Position numbers and translations under genes: made by a program. Below, in pieces: positions 1-10,952 of a DNA stretch of 64,000 nucleotides; positions within the stretch are counted from its first letter, which is position 1, and each line of letters opens with the position of its first letter. A model generated the notes under the pieces. The model had not been told where the DNA came from. It worked only from the letters and a program-made list of their open reading frames with translations, and did not search any database. The stretch is from Corylus avellana. Its lineage: Eukaryota > Streptophyta > Magnoliopsida > Fagales > Betulaceae. The DNA is taken from positions 37,568,590 through 37,632,589 of the forward strand of contig NC_081543.1 in assembly GCF_901000735.1 (NCBI RefSeq), in the 5' to 3' direction.

Positions 1-50
1 TCCTCTTCCTTGCTGGTGGCGGTTCCTCTGCTTTCTCTAAGTCATACTAG
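1..50 (+). promoter_or_regulatory. 3' end of a probable VTC2 leader uORF
   Basis: From base 3 an open frame runs to a TAG at 48-50 and would encode a peptide ending LFLAGGGSSAFSKSY. It lies 178 bases upstream of the main ATG at 229. VTC2/GGP mRNAs in plants are known to carry a conserved uORF with a non-canonical ACG start that represses translation when ascorbate is high. Position and composition fit the end of that uORF, but its start lies outside the window, so the assignment is an inference. The rest of the leader (51-228) is T/G-rich. Confidence 0.5.
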
Positions 51-228
51 CTATATTAGTTTTAGGTCTATTTTACGCATTAAAGCCTAGCCTAAGGTTT
101 TTTATTTGTTAAGAGCGATTAGATCTCGGTTAAGCAGCGTTTGTTGTTGTTCTTGTTGTTCTTGTTGCTGTTGTTGTTGGGTTTTGTGTTTGGTGATTTG
201 ATTAATTTTCTGAGAAAGAGCGAGCAAG

Positions 229-2387
229 ATGTTGAGGATCAAGAGGGTTCCCACTGTTGTTTCGAATTACCAGAAGGACGAGTCGGAAGAGGCTGCTCGC
301 CGTGAAGGGGGCTGTGGTCGCAATTGCCTCAACAAGTGTTGCATTCAAGGTATTTGTGGTATTGCTTTCACATGTCAATTTATTTATTTATTTTTAGTTT
401 ATCTATAGGTTTTGAGCTGATCTGTTTGTGGGTATTATGTGAATTGCGTATGTGAATTCTGGGTTTATTTTTGTGCCTTTTGTTTCGGTATGGGGCTTTG
501 ATTGTAACTCGGTTTTTGGATATTTGGGATTTGAACAGGGGCAAAGCTCCCTTTATATGCTTTTAAGCCGCTGAACAAGATTGTTGGTGACAAGGCTTTG
601 CCCGGACATGAGAGCAGTCAGCCCCCTGTGGCCTTTCTGGATTCACTGCTTCTTGGGGAGGTAAATCTTTCTAGTGCAGTTGAGGAAAATGAACTAAAAA
701 TTATGTTTTTATGATTTTGTTTTTCTTTTTATTATAAATTTAAAGCGTAGTTGTATTAACCAAGCATGAATTGATGACCGAGTGTGAGTTAAAGTTTTTT
801 TCAATCTTATGGTAGTGGGAGGATCGCATGCAGAAAGGGCTCTTTCGCTATGATGTCACTGCCTGTGAAACCAAGGTCTCATCTCGGTTTGCCTTGTCTT
901 TTTGCTTTCCTACATTGTTTGTCTGCGACTTTTTTCACAAAGAGCTGAGAATTTATTCAATAGGGAGATGGGGTTTATTCTAATTTTTGGTTATATTCTT
1001 GGTGTAGGTGATTCCGGGTGGGTACGGTTTCATTGCCCAGCTGAACGAAGGCCGCCATCTTAAGAAGAGGCCAACTGAGTTCCGTGTTGATAAGGTCCTC
1101 CAGCCCTTTGATGGGAGCAAATTCAACTTCACTAAAGTTGGGCAAGAAGAGGTTCTCTTCCAGTTTGAGCCGAGCGAAGATGGTGAAGTCCAGTTCATCC
1201 CAAATGCCCCCATTGATGTTGAGAATTCTCCAAGTGTTGTTGCCATCAATGTATGTTACTTTTCTTCTTGTTCAGCCTTTTGTTCTTGGTTGCTTGAGCA
1301 AGCATTTAGTAAGAAAGATAACATGCTTTGTGTTACATGCAATTTAACAGGTTAGTCCAATTGAATATGGGCATGTGCTTCTGATACCTCGTATTCTTGA
1401 GTGCCTGCCACAAAGGATTGACCGTGACAGCTTCTTGCTTGCCCTTTACATGGCAGCAGAAGCCGAGAGCCCATACTTCAGGTTGGGTTACAACAGCCTG
1501 GGTGCATTTGCCACCATCAACCACCTTCACTTCCAGGTTTCTACTGATGAAACTTACTTGCTTACTCCACTTCAATATATTTTTGGATCATTATTTTTCA
1601 CATGATTAGCTATCAGTTGGTGATGAAAAGGAAAACTAATAAATTCCGTGGGACAGGCTTACTACTTGGCTGTGCCCTTTCCTATTGAGAAGGCTCCCAC
1701 CAAGAAGATAACCACCTTGGATGGTGGGGTGAAGATCTCTAAGCTGTTGAATTATCCAGTCAGAGGTCTTATATTTGAAGGCGGAAATTCTATTGAAGAT
1801 TTGTCAAACACTGTTTCAGACGCCTGCATTTGTCTTCAAGATAACAACATACCTTACAATGTCCTCATTGCTGATTGTGGAAGGCGAATCTTCCTTTTCC
1901 CACAGGTAATTTGTTTTGAAATGTATATATTTTACGTTACATTATTCTATAAGATATATATTAGCTGCTTTGCTAACATTGTTGAGTATCATCAGTTGCC
2001 CTAATTCTTTTGTCCCATCTGATGAAACAGTGTTATGCTGAGAAACAAGCTCTTGGGGAAGTGAATGCTGAGCTTCTTGACACCCAAGTGAACCCAGCTG
2101 TGTGGGAGATTAGTGGGCACATGGTGCTGAAGAGGAAGAAGGACTATGAAGAGGCATCTGAGGAAAATGCTTGGAGGCTCCTTGCAGAGGTCTCCCTCTC
2201 TGAAGAGAGATTCCAAGAAGTGAGTGCTCTAATTTTTGAAGCCATTGCTTCTGTTGACAATGGGAATGGAAATGCTACTCAGAGCTCTCTTGAGGAGCCG
2301 GATGCCAAACCCAAGTCTCATGAAGAAGTGGATGCCATCCACCCTGCTATGGTTGCTGGGACAAAAGAATGCCTAGTTCTGCATTAA
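229..2387 (+). CDS. VTC2: GDP-L-galactose phosphorylase (ascorbate biosynthesis)
   Basis: Catalyses the first committed step of the Smirnoff-Wheeler ascorbate pathway, phosphorolysis of GDP-L-galactose to L-galactose 1-phosphate and GDP. Coding exons read as 229-349, 539-660, 816-875, 1008-1250, 1351-1536, 1657-1905 and 2031-2387, all with GT-AG junctions and continuous phase. They give 445 residues, close to the family's usual ~440. The N-terminus (MLRIKRVPTVVSNYQKDE, then CGRNCLNKCC) is typical of VTC2/VTC5. The HIT-like catalytic motif HLHFQA spans the exon 5/6 junction at residues 240-245, with the nucleophilic His at about 242. The start is the first ATG of the family-like N-terminus. 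An AATAAA at 2499-2504 is a likely poly(A) signal. No lesion is seen. VTC2 versus VTC5 paralogue cannot be decided. Confidence 0.96.
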
Positions 2388-3116
2388 GAATTAGGCTACG
2401 ATGACCTGGTCGTCGGTGTTTGGGTCTGAGTCAATTATTGCAGTTTGCTTTTTAAGTTTGTCCCTCTATCTTAATGAACATATGCTAGCAGTTGCCTAAA
2501 TAAAGAAAGGGTTTGCATTTGTTGTTGCACCCTTTGTGTTTATGTTTTCTGCAAATTGGCTCTGTACCTTTCAGGTTTGTTTTGTGGGTTATGTAAAATA
2601 ATACTATGTTGCTGTTTGCCGAATTGAACTAATGAATGTTTAATATGTATGTATTTGGAGCTGCTTGCAGTTTATTTGTTACTTTTTTTTTTGTGTGTTT
2701 CCTGTTTCTTCTTCTTCGAAGCTTTGAAGAACAAAATAAGGTAGTTTGTAGCCAATGACACCCAAGCTATCAGACTTGAGATCACCCTGCCGGAATGATG
2801 AGGCACTGAGGATTATCTTCTATCCTATTTTGTACGCCATACTGCTGTGCATAAGATATTTATAGTGATCAACGGAAGAAAAGCAGACAACCATGCACTC
2901 CTAGAATCTCTTAACTTCATGGCGTTTCATCTTTGTAACATTTTCCATGACCATCTTCTTAACTTCATGGCGTTTCATCTTTATTATTATTTTGATTTTG
3001 ATTTGTTTTTTAAATAGAAATAATTTTTTAATAATATTTTATTAGCGGCTTCCTTTGCTGCAAATAATGTGAAATTAAGTGTTGAACTCGGGACCGGGAT
3101 CCCCTCGAATTCTTGA
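2388..3116. other. 3' UTR and spacer with a short direct repeat
   Basis: The VTC2 3' UTR reaches at least the AATAAA at 2499. Further on, a 25-base sequence (2910-2934) is repeated exactly at 2958-2982. The stretch 2980-3045 then resembles the right arm (about 3520-3600) of the MITE that follows, so it is probably a broken piece of the same family. No gene seen. Confidence 0.6.
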
Positions 3117-3664
3117 GGGAATTCAAGGTTATTAAATTCATAATTTTGACTGTTGATTTTCATCCAATGGTCTAGATTATGTCACTAATAAAATATTATT
3201 TATATTTAAAAAAAAAAATCAAAATCAAAATAATAATAAATTTTAAAAAAATTATAAAAGATATAAGGTGGCCGGCCACCCCTGTTGAGAGGCTAGGGGT
3301 GGCTTCGACCACCCTAGACCACCAGTCTATGGGGGCCGAAGCCACCCGAACCACCCCCAAGGGCCACGGGGCTGGCCTGGCCAAAGCCATAAATTTTTTT
3401 TTTTTTTTTTGGCTTTGCCAATGGGTGGCTTCAGCCATCCCAAGACCTGCCAAAGCCACCCCTAGCCTCTCTCCAAGGATGGCCTGCCACCTCATATATT
3501 TTTAATTTTTTTAAAAAAATTTTATTAATTTATTATTATTTTGATTTAGATTTATTTTTTAAATATAAATAATTTTTTAATAATATTTTATTAGTGGCAT
3601 AATCTAAACCGTTGGATTAAAAATTAACGGTCAAGATTAGGAATTTGATAACCTCGAATTCCTG
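3117..3664. mobile_element. MITE/foldback element with long inverted arms
   Basis: The outer ~65 bases on each side are imperfect inverted repeats: GGAATTCAAGGTT near 3118 faces AACCTCGAATTCC near 3650. Homology continues inward through a copy of TAGATTATG..CACTAATAAAATATT. The core (3268-3495) is a GC-rich inverted repeat rich in GGTGGC/GCCACC that would fold into a hairpin. Short open frames inside it are palindrome by-products. It has no coding capacity, and no convincing target-site duplication could be fixed. Confidence 0.75.
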
Positions 3665-5259
3665 AGATCACTGTCGGTTGAATTACTACCTCCATTTTTT
3701 TTTAATTTTTTTTTTTTTAATGTGAGATTAGATAAAAATAGACACCCAATCTTATTGTAAGAAGATTTGGGAGTCACAACAGAAGAGGATATGACTAAAA
3801 ATTGCTGGATCAGAAGCAACATTGCGATGTTTGTCGGATCTGGATGTCTGGCAGTTGGCACGGACATCAGATCTGGATTTGAAAATCTTCATAACCCAAA
3901 AGGGGCACATGTTAAAAGAGATTTAGACTCTTAAGAGGAGTAAGGGAGTAGCAGACAGATTAGGATTTTCTACAATTTTATTGAAATAGTAAATTCCAAA
4001 TTACATAATTTTGATTTTTTTTAAGCATCTACTTATTAAAAATGTGAAATATTTAAGTTAAGAATTAAGTATATTTTCATCATATTCTTACTCTTTATTT
4101 TGTTAAAAAGTTTTAACTTAAAAATTATCTTTTGATTTTATAAATTAAAAAAAAAAAATCTATAAAAGTGAAGATGAGCCATTTTGAGAGGAATTTTTTT
4201 TTTTAATTACCTCGAAAACATGCCACATTTTTAATAGATAGTATTTTTTAAGCATATCAATACTTAAAAACAGTCTAAATTACATAATTTGAGAATTTAC
4301 GATTTTTAAAAAATTGAATAGATTTCTGACAGATCTGCAGATGGAATCCAAAGCATTGAGTGTAATTTGCATTTCCAAGTTTGTTTCATGATAATATATT
4401 AATATTGGCCTTTCACGTCCATCTCAGTCAATTAAGACACTTTAACATCAGCGAAATTTCCCAGTCAATTAATATTGTTTCATGATTGTTTATAGATGTT
4501 TATAATGACATCTGTAAACATCAGCGAAATTTCCCAGTTCCTGCCTTGGGGGAAACGGGGGGAATCTTTTGATTCTTTCCACATGGGTGTCAATAATGTC
4601 CACATTAAAAATTATGGGTTTTGACCACACGTTTTAGTTTTCAATATTTTAATTCAAGTTATTTTCTTCGTGATTCCAACATATGATGTGGTGATTGCTA
4701 TGATATCGATTGTTAAGGGTTTTATTTATTGATTTAAAAAGCTTAAAACTCTCTGATTTACTTAAATCCTTAATCCTTATGATCGTAGCACAATAAACTT
4801 GAAGAAAAAAGATAAAAAGCTCATTAATAATAGTACCTCAAAAAAAATTTTTTAAAAAAATTGGGATCAATTTTTTTTTTTGAAAGAATTTGTATATGTA
4901 TATTTTATATGAGACGAGTTGAAATAGCTTCTCAAGCTCTAAGGTGATTCCGCGCGCCTAGTTACGATGTATTTCATTTTAGAGAGAAATAAATAAGGGT
5001 TTTTCGAAAAAACGGCTTTAAGGATAGTTGATGTTATTGTTGAAATGATTTTTATTACAAGAGTTGGGCTTAAATGGATTTGTTTGTTAATGTGTTTAGG
5101 GGATAGTTTTTATTTTTAGTTTGAAAAAATATTTTGATGTGACAGAAAAGTGAAAATTGTTTTGTGTTTTTATAAGTATTTTGTATTTAAAAGTAACATA
5201 TTTTAATATAATAAATTAACAAAGAACTCTAAATTATATGAAACCTTTTTTACCCCACC
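3665..5259. other. AT-rich intergenic spacer
   Basis: No gene seen. The block CATCAGCGAAATTTCCCAGT occurs twice (about 4447 and 4520), a short direct duplication. The rest is AT-rich with A/T homopolymers. Confidence 0.6.
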
Positions 5260-5407
5260 CCCTCCCATTTGGGCCAACATATGGATTACTAAAACCCAAA
5301 CCCATCAGAAGCCCAATGCTCATCATCACTACGCGCGCCGTTGTCTCCGTCCAGCAAAGTGAACGCTCTCCCCTTCCTTTGCCTTTCGCTTCGACCACTG
5401 ATTCACT
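5260..5407 (+). promoter_or_regulatory. Promoter and leader exon of the bL31m-like gene
   Basis: A TGGGCC at 5270-5275 and an AGCCCA at 5310-5315 match site II elements (TGGGCY), with an AAACCCAAACCC telo-box-like stretch between them. This pair is typical of promoters of plant ribosomal-protein and other organelle-biogenesis genes. A good donor (CT|GTAAGC) at 5408 would end a non-coding first exon. A second possible donor lies at 5498. The assignment to the coding exon 3 kb downstream is inferred. Confidence 0.5.
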
Positions 5408-6160
5408 GTAAGCGTCTCTTCCACTCTTCAAGCCCTTAGCTTCTGATTCCTCGATTTTCATGTCTTCCATTCTTGTATTTTACCACAATAGTCACAGGTA
5501 TTTATGTGTGGTTGTTGGATTTCCAATTTCCTTGACACTTTATGTTCTGTTTGGTTCTGAAATTTACGAGGGATAAGATTTTTTTTCTTTTCCTTTCCTT
5601 TCCCTGATGTTTCGGGGAAGAAGCAAAAAATGAAAGGTTGAGTGGGAAAATTACTAGGAATTTAGAGGTTCAGAACCTGAAAAAGGTGACTAAGAGTCTT
5701 TTTTCTTTTTTTGATCCAGTCGGAAATTCTGTTGTGGAATAAACTGTGGTTCAGTATGAGCTGAAAGCGCTTCAAAAACCTGTGACAAATTACCCGTAAT
5801 GAAATAGCTAACAAGTGTTCGATAAAATGCCGAGCTGTGCAGTCTACCTTTATATGACTGTCCTCTCTGATGCCCTTGACATATATCCCAAATTTATAGA
5901 AGCATTTTTTCAAATATGGGTTGAGTAAATGGTTAGGTCCAGACCCTCGCTTGTAGCCATTTTCATTTTAGGATTGAAGTTTTCAATTGGATAGATAGAC
6001 CTAAGTTTCGGCTTATTTTAAATTTGAGACCCTCTTTTCGTCAAATAGATAGTAGAAATGCCTGGGAAAATACAATTGTGCCTTTCAAATAAAAAGAAAA
6101 AAAGCAAAAAAAGAAAAAGGAAGGGAAAAAAAAAGTGGTTGGGCGGGTGGATAGTGGCCA

Positions 6161-6394
6161 TGGGTGGCATGACCAAACCATGGTTAGGTCGTCTCCCAGC
6201 TGCCCTCGGTTTAAGGGTGGTCGCGAGTCACTCCCTATCAGAGGGGTTGACTCCGCCCCATCTGATCAGGGTGACTGCAAGCTACCCCCTAAGGCCCTAA
6301 CACAAAGGGGGTGCTGTTGACCTACTATTCTCTTAGGGGGCGGCTTAGGGGTTAGTTGGGAGACAACCTAGCCATGGCTGGGTTGTGCCACGCA
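6161..6394. mobile_element. Small inverted-repeat element (MITE-like)
   Basis: GTGGCATGACCAAACCATGG at the left (from about 6164) faces an imperfect reverse complement (GCCATGGCTGGGTTGTGCCAC) ending near 6392. Arms are about 40 bases, the centre is GC-rich and there is no coding potential. It abuts and extends into the 3' end of the LINE fragment, so it probably inserted in or beside it. Confidence 0.55.
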
Positions 6395-8110
6395 TGAACA
6401 TCGCTATGGCACTCCAAGGAGAAGACCAAATATTCAGGTTATGCCCATTTGAGATAGCCCAACAAGCTCCTTTCTCAACAATTTGGCGATTTGTAAGCAC
6501 CCCTATCCAAAGCCAAGAGTTGTTAGGAATGATGGGAACTTCCAGAAATTGCAAAATCTGGGGTACTTGGTACTTAAATCTTTAACCCGAAGAAGATGAT
6601 CTTGATTATGGATTTTTCAGCCAAGCTTAGCTAGGAGAGAAGAATTTTGGTATTCCATGGTATGGATGCCTAAACCCCCTACAGATTTTGGGGAGCAAAT
6701 TTTGTTCCAGTCTAGAAGGGTTAGAATCGTTAGATTATGTCTCTTGGAAGGGTTGAAGCCCCACCTGGAGAATTTTAGATTTGATGTCCTCAAAGGCTAC
6801 TTTTTTGTTTTTTTGGATGAAAAGGGGAAGGCCTAGGTATTTTGCATTTGGAGAGATCTGCCTGAGGTTAAGGATAGCCTGGATAGAAGAGATGGATTTA
6901 GGTTTGGTGTTTTTGCTAAATGGGATAGCAGATTTGAAAGGGTTGTTAGATTGACCAGACCAGGAGGAATACAACTTGAGGCAGTTTAAGAGGGTAGAGG
7001 CTTCTGATAAGTTAGCTCAGCAAAGAGCATGATATCATCTGCAAAGAGGAGATGGGAAATGGGAGGGCTTTGTCTGCTGATTTTAATACCATGGATAGTG
7101 CCAGAGGATTCTTCTTCAAGAATGAGCCTAGATAGGACTTCAGAGCCCCAGATGAAGAGAAGGGAAAAGAGGGTCCCCTTGCATAAGACCCCGGCTGGGG
7201 CAAAACTTACCAAAGGGGAAGCTGTCCAACAGAATTGAATAGGAGACTGGAAAGAGGCATTGGTGGATCCAGTTGATCTATGTTTGGTGGAAACCAAGCA
7301 GAGAAAAAAAATCTTAAGAATAAATGACCATTCCATCTGGTCAAAGGCTTTGGTCACGTCAAGTTTAAGACCCATGAACCCACCATTACCTTTCTTGTGT
7401 TTCATGACATGAAAAATTCCATGGGCAAGAATAGAGTTGTCATGAATGGATCTTCCTTGGTGGAGAGCAGATTGGTTTAGGGAGATTTTTATAGAAGAGG
7501 GGTTTCAGGTCTGTTAGCAAGAATCTTGGAAATCAGTTTATAGTTGATATTAGTGAGACTAATAGTCCTAAACTGATCGACTTTAGAAGGGTTATCTATT
7601 TTGGGAATGAGGGTATGTGAATATAATTAACTTCTCTCAGCATATGACCCCCTCTAAAAAAGGACTGGATGAAAGAAATTACACTGGATTTAACAATCGG
7701 CCAGTACCTTTCATAGAACAACCCAGTCATGTCATCTGGCCTAGGGGCTTTTTATGAAGGATATAGAATTATACCTATGTCGAATGACCATTGAGGCATG
7801 GAAATATTTTGTATTTTGACCCTTGCAGGTTAGATAGGTTTCTCTGGATTTTTGTTTCCAGAGAATTTTCCCTATAGGAAATTGCTCCTGGAGTGCTCCT
7901 TGAAGATGTGCCTCTTGGACTAGGTTCTCTGGGGAAGGGGGGTTCTGCTGGGCTGCATCCATCTCTGCCAAGATGGACTTAATGTTACAATATAGATGGC
8001 TTGGCAGTTGTCTTAGGTGGAGAAGAGGAGGGTTATCATTCCAGCTTAATGCTTCTGTCTGAGAAATAAGTTGATCTATCTCAGACTGGTTGATGTCCAT
8101 GGACAATGGG
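6395..8110 (-). mobile_element. 5'-truncated L1-type LINE fragment (reverse transcriptase remnant)
   Basis: Minus-strand frames carry, in element order: a segment with NTKYFHASMVIRHRYNSI (7741-8106), typical just upstream of plant LINE RT; RT blocks KLDVTKAFDQMEW and HLLFADDIMLFAE (6986-7405); and the downstream KGACWAISNG..NIWSSPW region (6345-6554). The frames are separated by stops and shifts and the endonuclease domain is missing, so it is a dead, 5'-truncated copy antisense to the host gene. Confidence 0.85.
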
Positions 8111-8534
8111 GAAGGAGGGAAAGATGATGCAAGTAAGGTTGACGAGAGAGAAGGGAAGTGGGTGAATACAGCAGAGAGGTAAGGGAAACCCTAGAGAGAC
8201 TCTACTACAAGAGAGAGAGGAGAGAGCACTCACGAGGAGAGGAAAAGAAATTTCTTGACTGTAATAGCTTACACAATTGTAAAGTGATATTTGAGCAAGA
8301 GTTTTTGGAAAATATTGAACCTAAGCACCTGTACTTGGTATAATTATAATGGTTTATTTTATTACATTGTGTAAATTGAACCATTTACAACTGTAAATGC
8401 AATTTTTATTTTATTTCTGTTGATGATGAGGAGAGTTGTTCTTTTTGAATTGCAAATTCTATTAGGAAGTGGTTTAAATGTCACATTGCAATAGTATAAA
8501 GCTTGCTCCGCTTTCAATTGCAGATTATCTGGAA

Positions 8535-8735
8535 ATGAAGAAAGGATTGCACCCTCAGTTGCAATGGATATCCTATGTGACTCAGAGTGGCAGATTAATG
8601 CACGTTACGATGACCAAAATACACCATGTTGGTAAAGTCTACCACTTTAGGGCTAAACGCCAAATGGCTGAGCGTTTAGGCCAGATTGCCAAGTTTAAGC
8701 GTCGTTTTGAAGGCGGGAAAGATGAAGACAATTAA
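8535..8735 (+). CDS. Mitochondrial ribosomal protein bL31-like (small single-exon CDS)
   Basis: Encodes 66 residues beginning MKKGLHPQLQWISYVTQSGR and continuing MTKIHHVGKVYHFRAKRQM, with a basic C-terminus ending in an acidic GGKDEDN. I recognise this as the short plant protein annotated as ribosomal protein L31 of organelle type. The name rests on memory of the family, not on a search. The ATG at 8535 lies just after an intron acceptor (GCAG|ATTATCTGGAA). The frame is open further upstream to 8478, but that part crosses the acceptor and is probably intron. Site II promoter motifs 3 kb upstream fit a ribosomal-protein gene. No classical presequence is seen, so import would need an internal signal. 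Confidence 0.75.
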   Translation: MKKGLHPQLQWISYVTQSGRLMHVTMTKIHHVGKVYHFRAKRQMAERLGQIAKFKRRFEGGKDEDN

Positions 8736-10317
8736 TAATGACTTTTACTATGGACGCAGCTCTAATGTTCTAGTTTGATTTATTGGGTATTGGTGTTTGG
8801 AATAAACATGAATCTGATGGGTGCTCTAGAGAACATACGTTTTGATGTTTTTATGGGTTGTTGAATTTTGACAAATATTTCCATTTGGATCCTGTTGTTA
8901 ATCTCTCTGGCAGTTGAAAGTGCTCTATTGTGGGTATATCAAATTCAGGAGTTTGAGCTCTTGCCTTTTTGTTAAAGTGACTCCTTGTTTCTCACAGATT
9001 TATGCCCTACCTTTCTCACAGGTTTATATTCTACCTTTCTTATCAAGTTCAGGAATTTGAGCTCTTGCATGTAAACTTTTTAAATCTTTGATTTCTCAAC
9101 TCTTTAAACAAGCTCGTGCTGTTTATCATATACATTTGAATGGAGTTATATACCAGCACAGATAATAATCTTCTATTTCTTGTGGGATTTGATTGAATGA
9201 CTTGGTTTCAGTTACTCCTTTGGTGAACCTTCCACCATAGTGGCTTTGAGCCTGAGAACTTGTAACTTCTTTAGGTTGTTAATTGCTCCTTTCCTGATCC
9301 CCATCCCCTCCCAAGAGTCTGGTCAATTAATTCCATTGTGATTCTTTCATAACAAAATGATGGAAAATTCTTGGGCCATTTGATTTCAGCACTCATTTGA
9401 TCGGTTACTTTGCAATTCTTGTCTAGTATGGTTTGCATCTTTGCTGATGGTTGCTTACTTGAATGGCGTTTAGACCTTTGTATCTTAGAGTAATGCGGCT
9501 TTTCACACTTATTTATTACATTTATTTCATATCAATAGATATGACATATTGTCAGTCACTGGGAAAATAATAATAATAATAAAGGAGACGAGTTACTTTA
9601 AATGGCTTTTTATTCAAACAAAAAAATAGTTTGACAAGCCACTTAAAACAGGTAACATCAGCTATTATGAAATGTGTGTGATAAATGAGTGTAAAGAGTA
9701 GAATTACTCAAAGTCACTTAAAATACGTCATATTAGTTGATGTGAAATAAGTGTAAAGAGTGGCATTATTCTTGTATTTTTTTTTTTTCGATTTCGGAAT
9801 GCAATAATTTGATAATTTCCTCCACTTCCTAGAGCTCAATAGATGATTTGGACTAAATCCTTCTGTACTGGAGTTCAATAGATAATTTAGGCCGTGTCAA
9901 CTTGCCTGCTTTTATCTGATTGATTTGTGGTATTGTTCTATCTTATCGATAATGATAATCTAAAGAATGCGATGTAGAGGTCCATGAAGGATGATGCAGC
10001 TAAGATCTACCACGAGGACCAAGATCACCACTCTTCTATCTTGGGAAGATAGAATAATCTTTGAAAAATAGTGTGCTCACACCGTTTACATTTTTTTGCT
10101 TTAACCATGGACCTAAAAGCAATAAAGTTCTCCATGCACAAAGCAAAGAAAATCCCTCCCATCACGTAATTAGTTGCCACCTGCCAGGCCACACCAGCTC
10201 CACCCCCCACAACATGAATCCTCAATACTAATTACTAACCCATGTGAGAAAAACATGAACCCTCTCAAGCCTCCCCGGATAATAAGAAAAGAGAAAACAA
10301 TTCCTCCTCACCTATGT
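8736..10317. other. 3' UTR and intergenic spacer
   Basis: Contains the probable 3' UTR of the bL31m-like gene (AATAAA-like motif at 8802), then T-rich sequence with short repeats (for example two nearby copies of TTCAGGAATTTGAGCTCTTG-like sequence near 8945 and 9050). No further gene seen. Confidence 0.5.
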
Positions 10318-10331
10318 ATGTATATATATAT
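10318..10331 (+). promoter_or_regulatory. Probable TATA box of the STIG1-like gene
   Basis: A TATGTATATATATA stretch lies about 45-55 bases upstream of the preferred start codon. An in-frame ATG at 10314 lies within this stretch and is therefore unlikely to be translated. Confidence 0.45.
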
Positions 10332-10373
10332 CACAATACTCCTCTTATGCCTCTACTTGTGCATCTTATTGGA

Positions 10374-10952
10374 ATGATGCAGCTAGTTGATGTTCTAGTT
10401 GCTATTTTGCTTCTACTTTCACTACCATATCTTGTAATAGTGAAAGGCAATTCAATATCTAAAGAGGTGCAACAAAATCTCACGACTGGCTCATTATCGT
10501 CGTCATGGCTCAAAAAAATTGTGAACCACAACTCCGGAGGCGACCCGCGAGGCCCTGGGTGCTGGAACAAGCCTTGGGTATGCGATCAGGAAGAATTTCC
10601 GCCTAGAAGGCGGTGTTGTAGAAACCGTTGTATAGATGTCAGTTCCGACGTTAATAACTATGGCTTATGTGGGTTGAGATGTCTATTTAACTGGCAATGT
10701 TGTCGTGGTCAATGCACTAATACGAATATCAGTCCATTCAACTGTGGGAGATGTGAAAACAAACGCCCTTTTCGCGTCCAGTGTTTCTATGGAATGTGTG
10801 GTTATGTTCAGCCATTCCCACCTCGTCCTCCTTTTCCATTCCCTCCTAAACCACCTCATCCTCCATTCCCATTCCCTCCTAAACCGCCCCTGCCAGAACC
10901 ACCACATCCACCTCATCCCCCAAAAGGTTGGCAGCCACCTGCAATGCAATGA
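10374..10952 (+). CDS. STIG1-like secreted Cys-rich protein with proline-rich tail
   Basis: Intronless, 192 residues from the ATG at 10374 (10377 or the in-frame 10347 are alternatives). A hydrophobic N-terminus of about 25 residues is a probable signal peptide. The middle carries the STIG1 pattern: a C-x(n)-C lead, CCRNRCIDVS, GLCGLRC, CCRGQC, NCGRC and CFYGMCGY. In STIG1 proteins this region is secreted and binds receptors or phosphoinositides in reproductive tissue; members outside the stigma have varied roles. Two features are odd. The Cys usually found in the NxKC element after the last CGxC is an Arg here. The protein also continues past the conserved C-terminus for about 45 residues of PPFPFPPKPPHPP-type repeats, resembling an extensin or PRP wall-anchoring tail. 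Confidence 0.85.
   Translation: MMQLVDVLVAILLLLSLPYLVIVKGNSISKEVQQNLTTGSLSSSWLKKIVNHNSGGDPRGPGCWNKPWVCDQEEFPPRRRCCRNRCIDVSSDVNNYGLCGLRCLFNWQCCRGQCTNTNISPFNCGRCENKRPFRVQCFYGMCGYVQPFPPRPPFPFPPKPPHPPFPFPPKPPLPEPPHPPHPPKGWQPPAMQ

Larger units (their letters stand above)
5408..8523 (+). other. Probable 5' leader intron of the bL31m-like gene, transposon-filled
   Basis: Between the putative leader donor (5408) and the acceptor TTTCAATTGCAG before 8524 lie ~3.1 kb with no host coding sequence. The interval holds a GGTGGC-type MITE (6161-6394) and an antisense LINE fragment (about 6395-8110). Without transcript data the exon link is a model. Confidence 0.45.

Noticed and set aside
3179..3505. Overlapping open frames of ~100 codons on both strands
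   Set aside because: They are mirror readings of the GC-rich palindrome in the MITE core; sense and antisense frames are complements of the same repeat, not genes.
6058..6300. Plus-strand frame with a Lys-rich start
   Set aside because: Starts in an A/G-rich run and continues through the GGTGGC MITE; no homology recognised.
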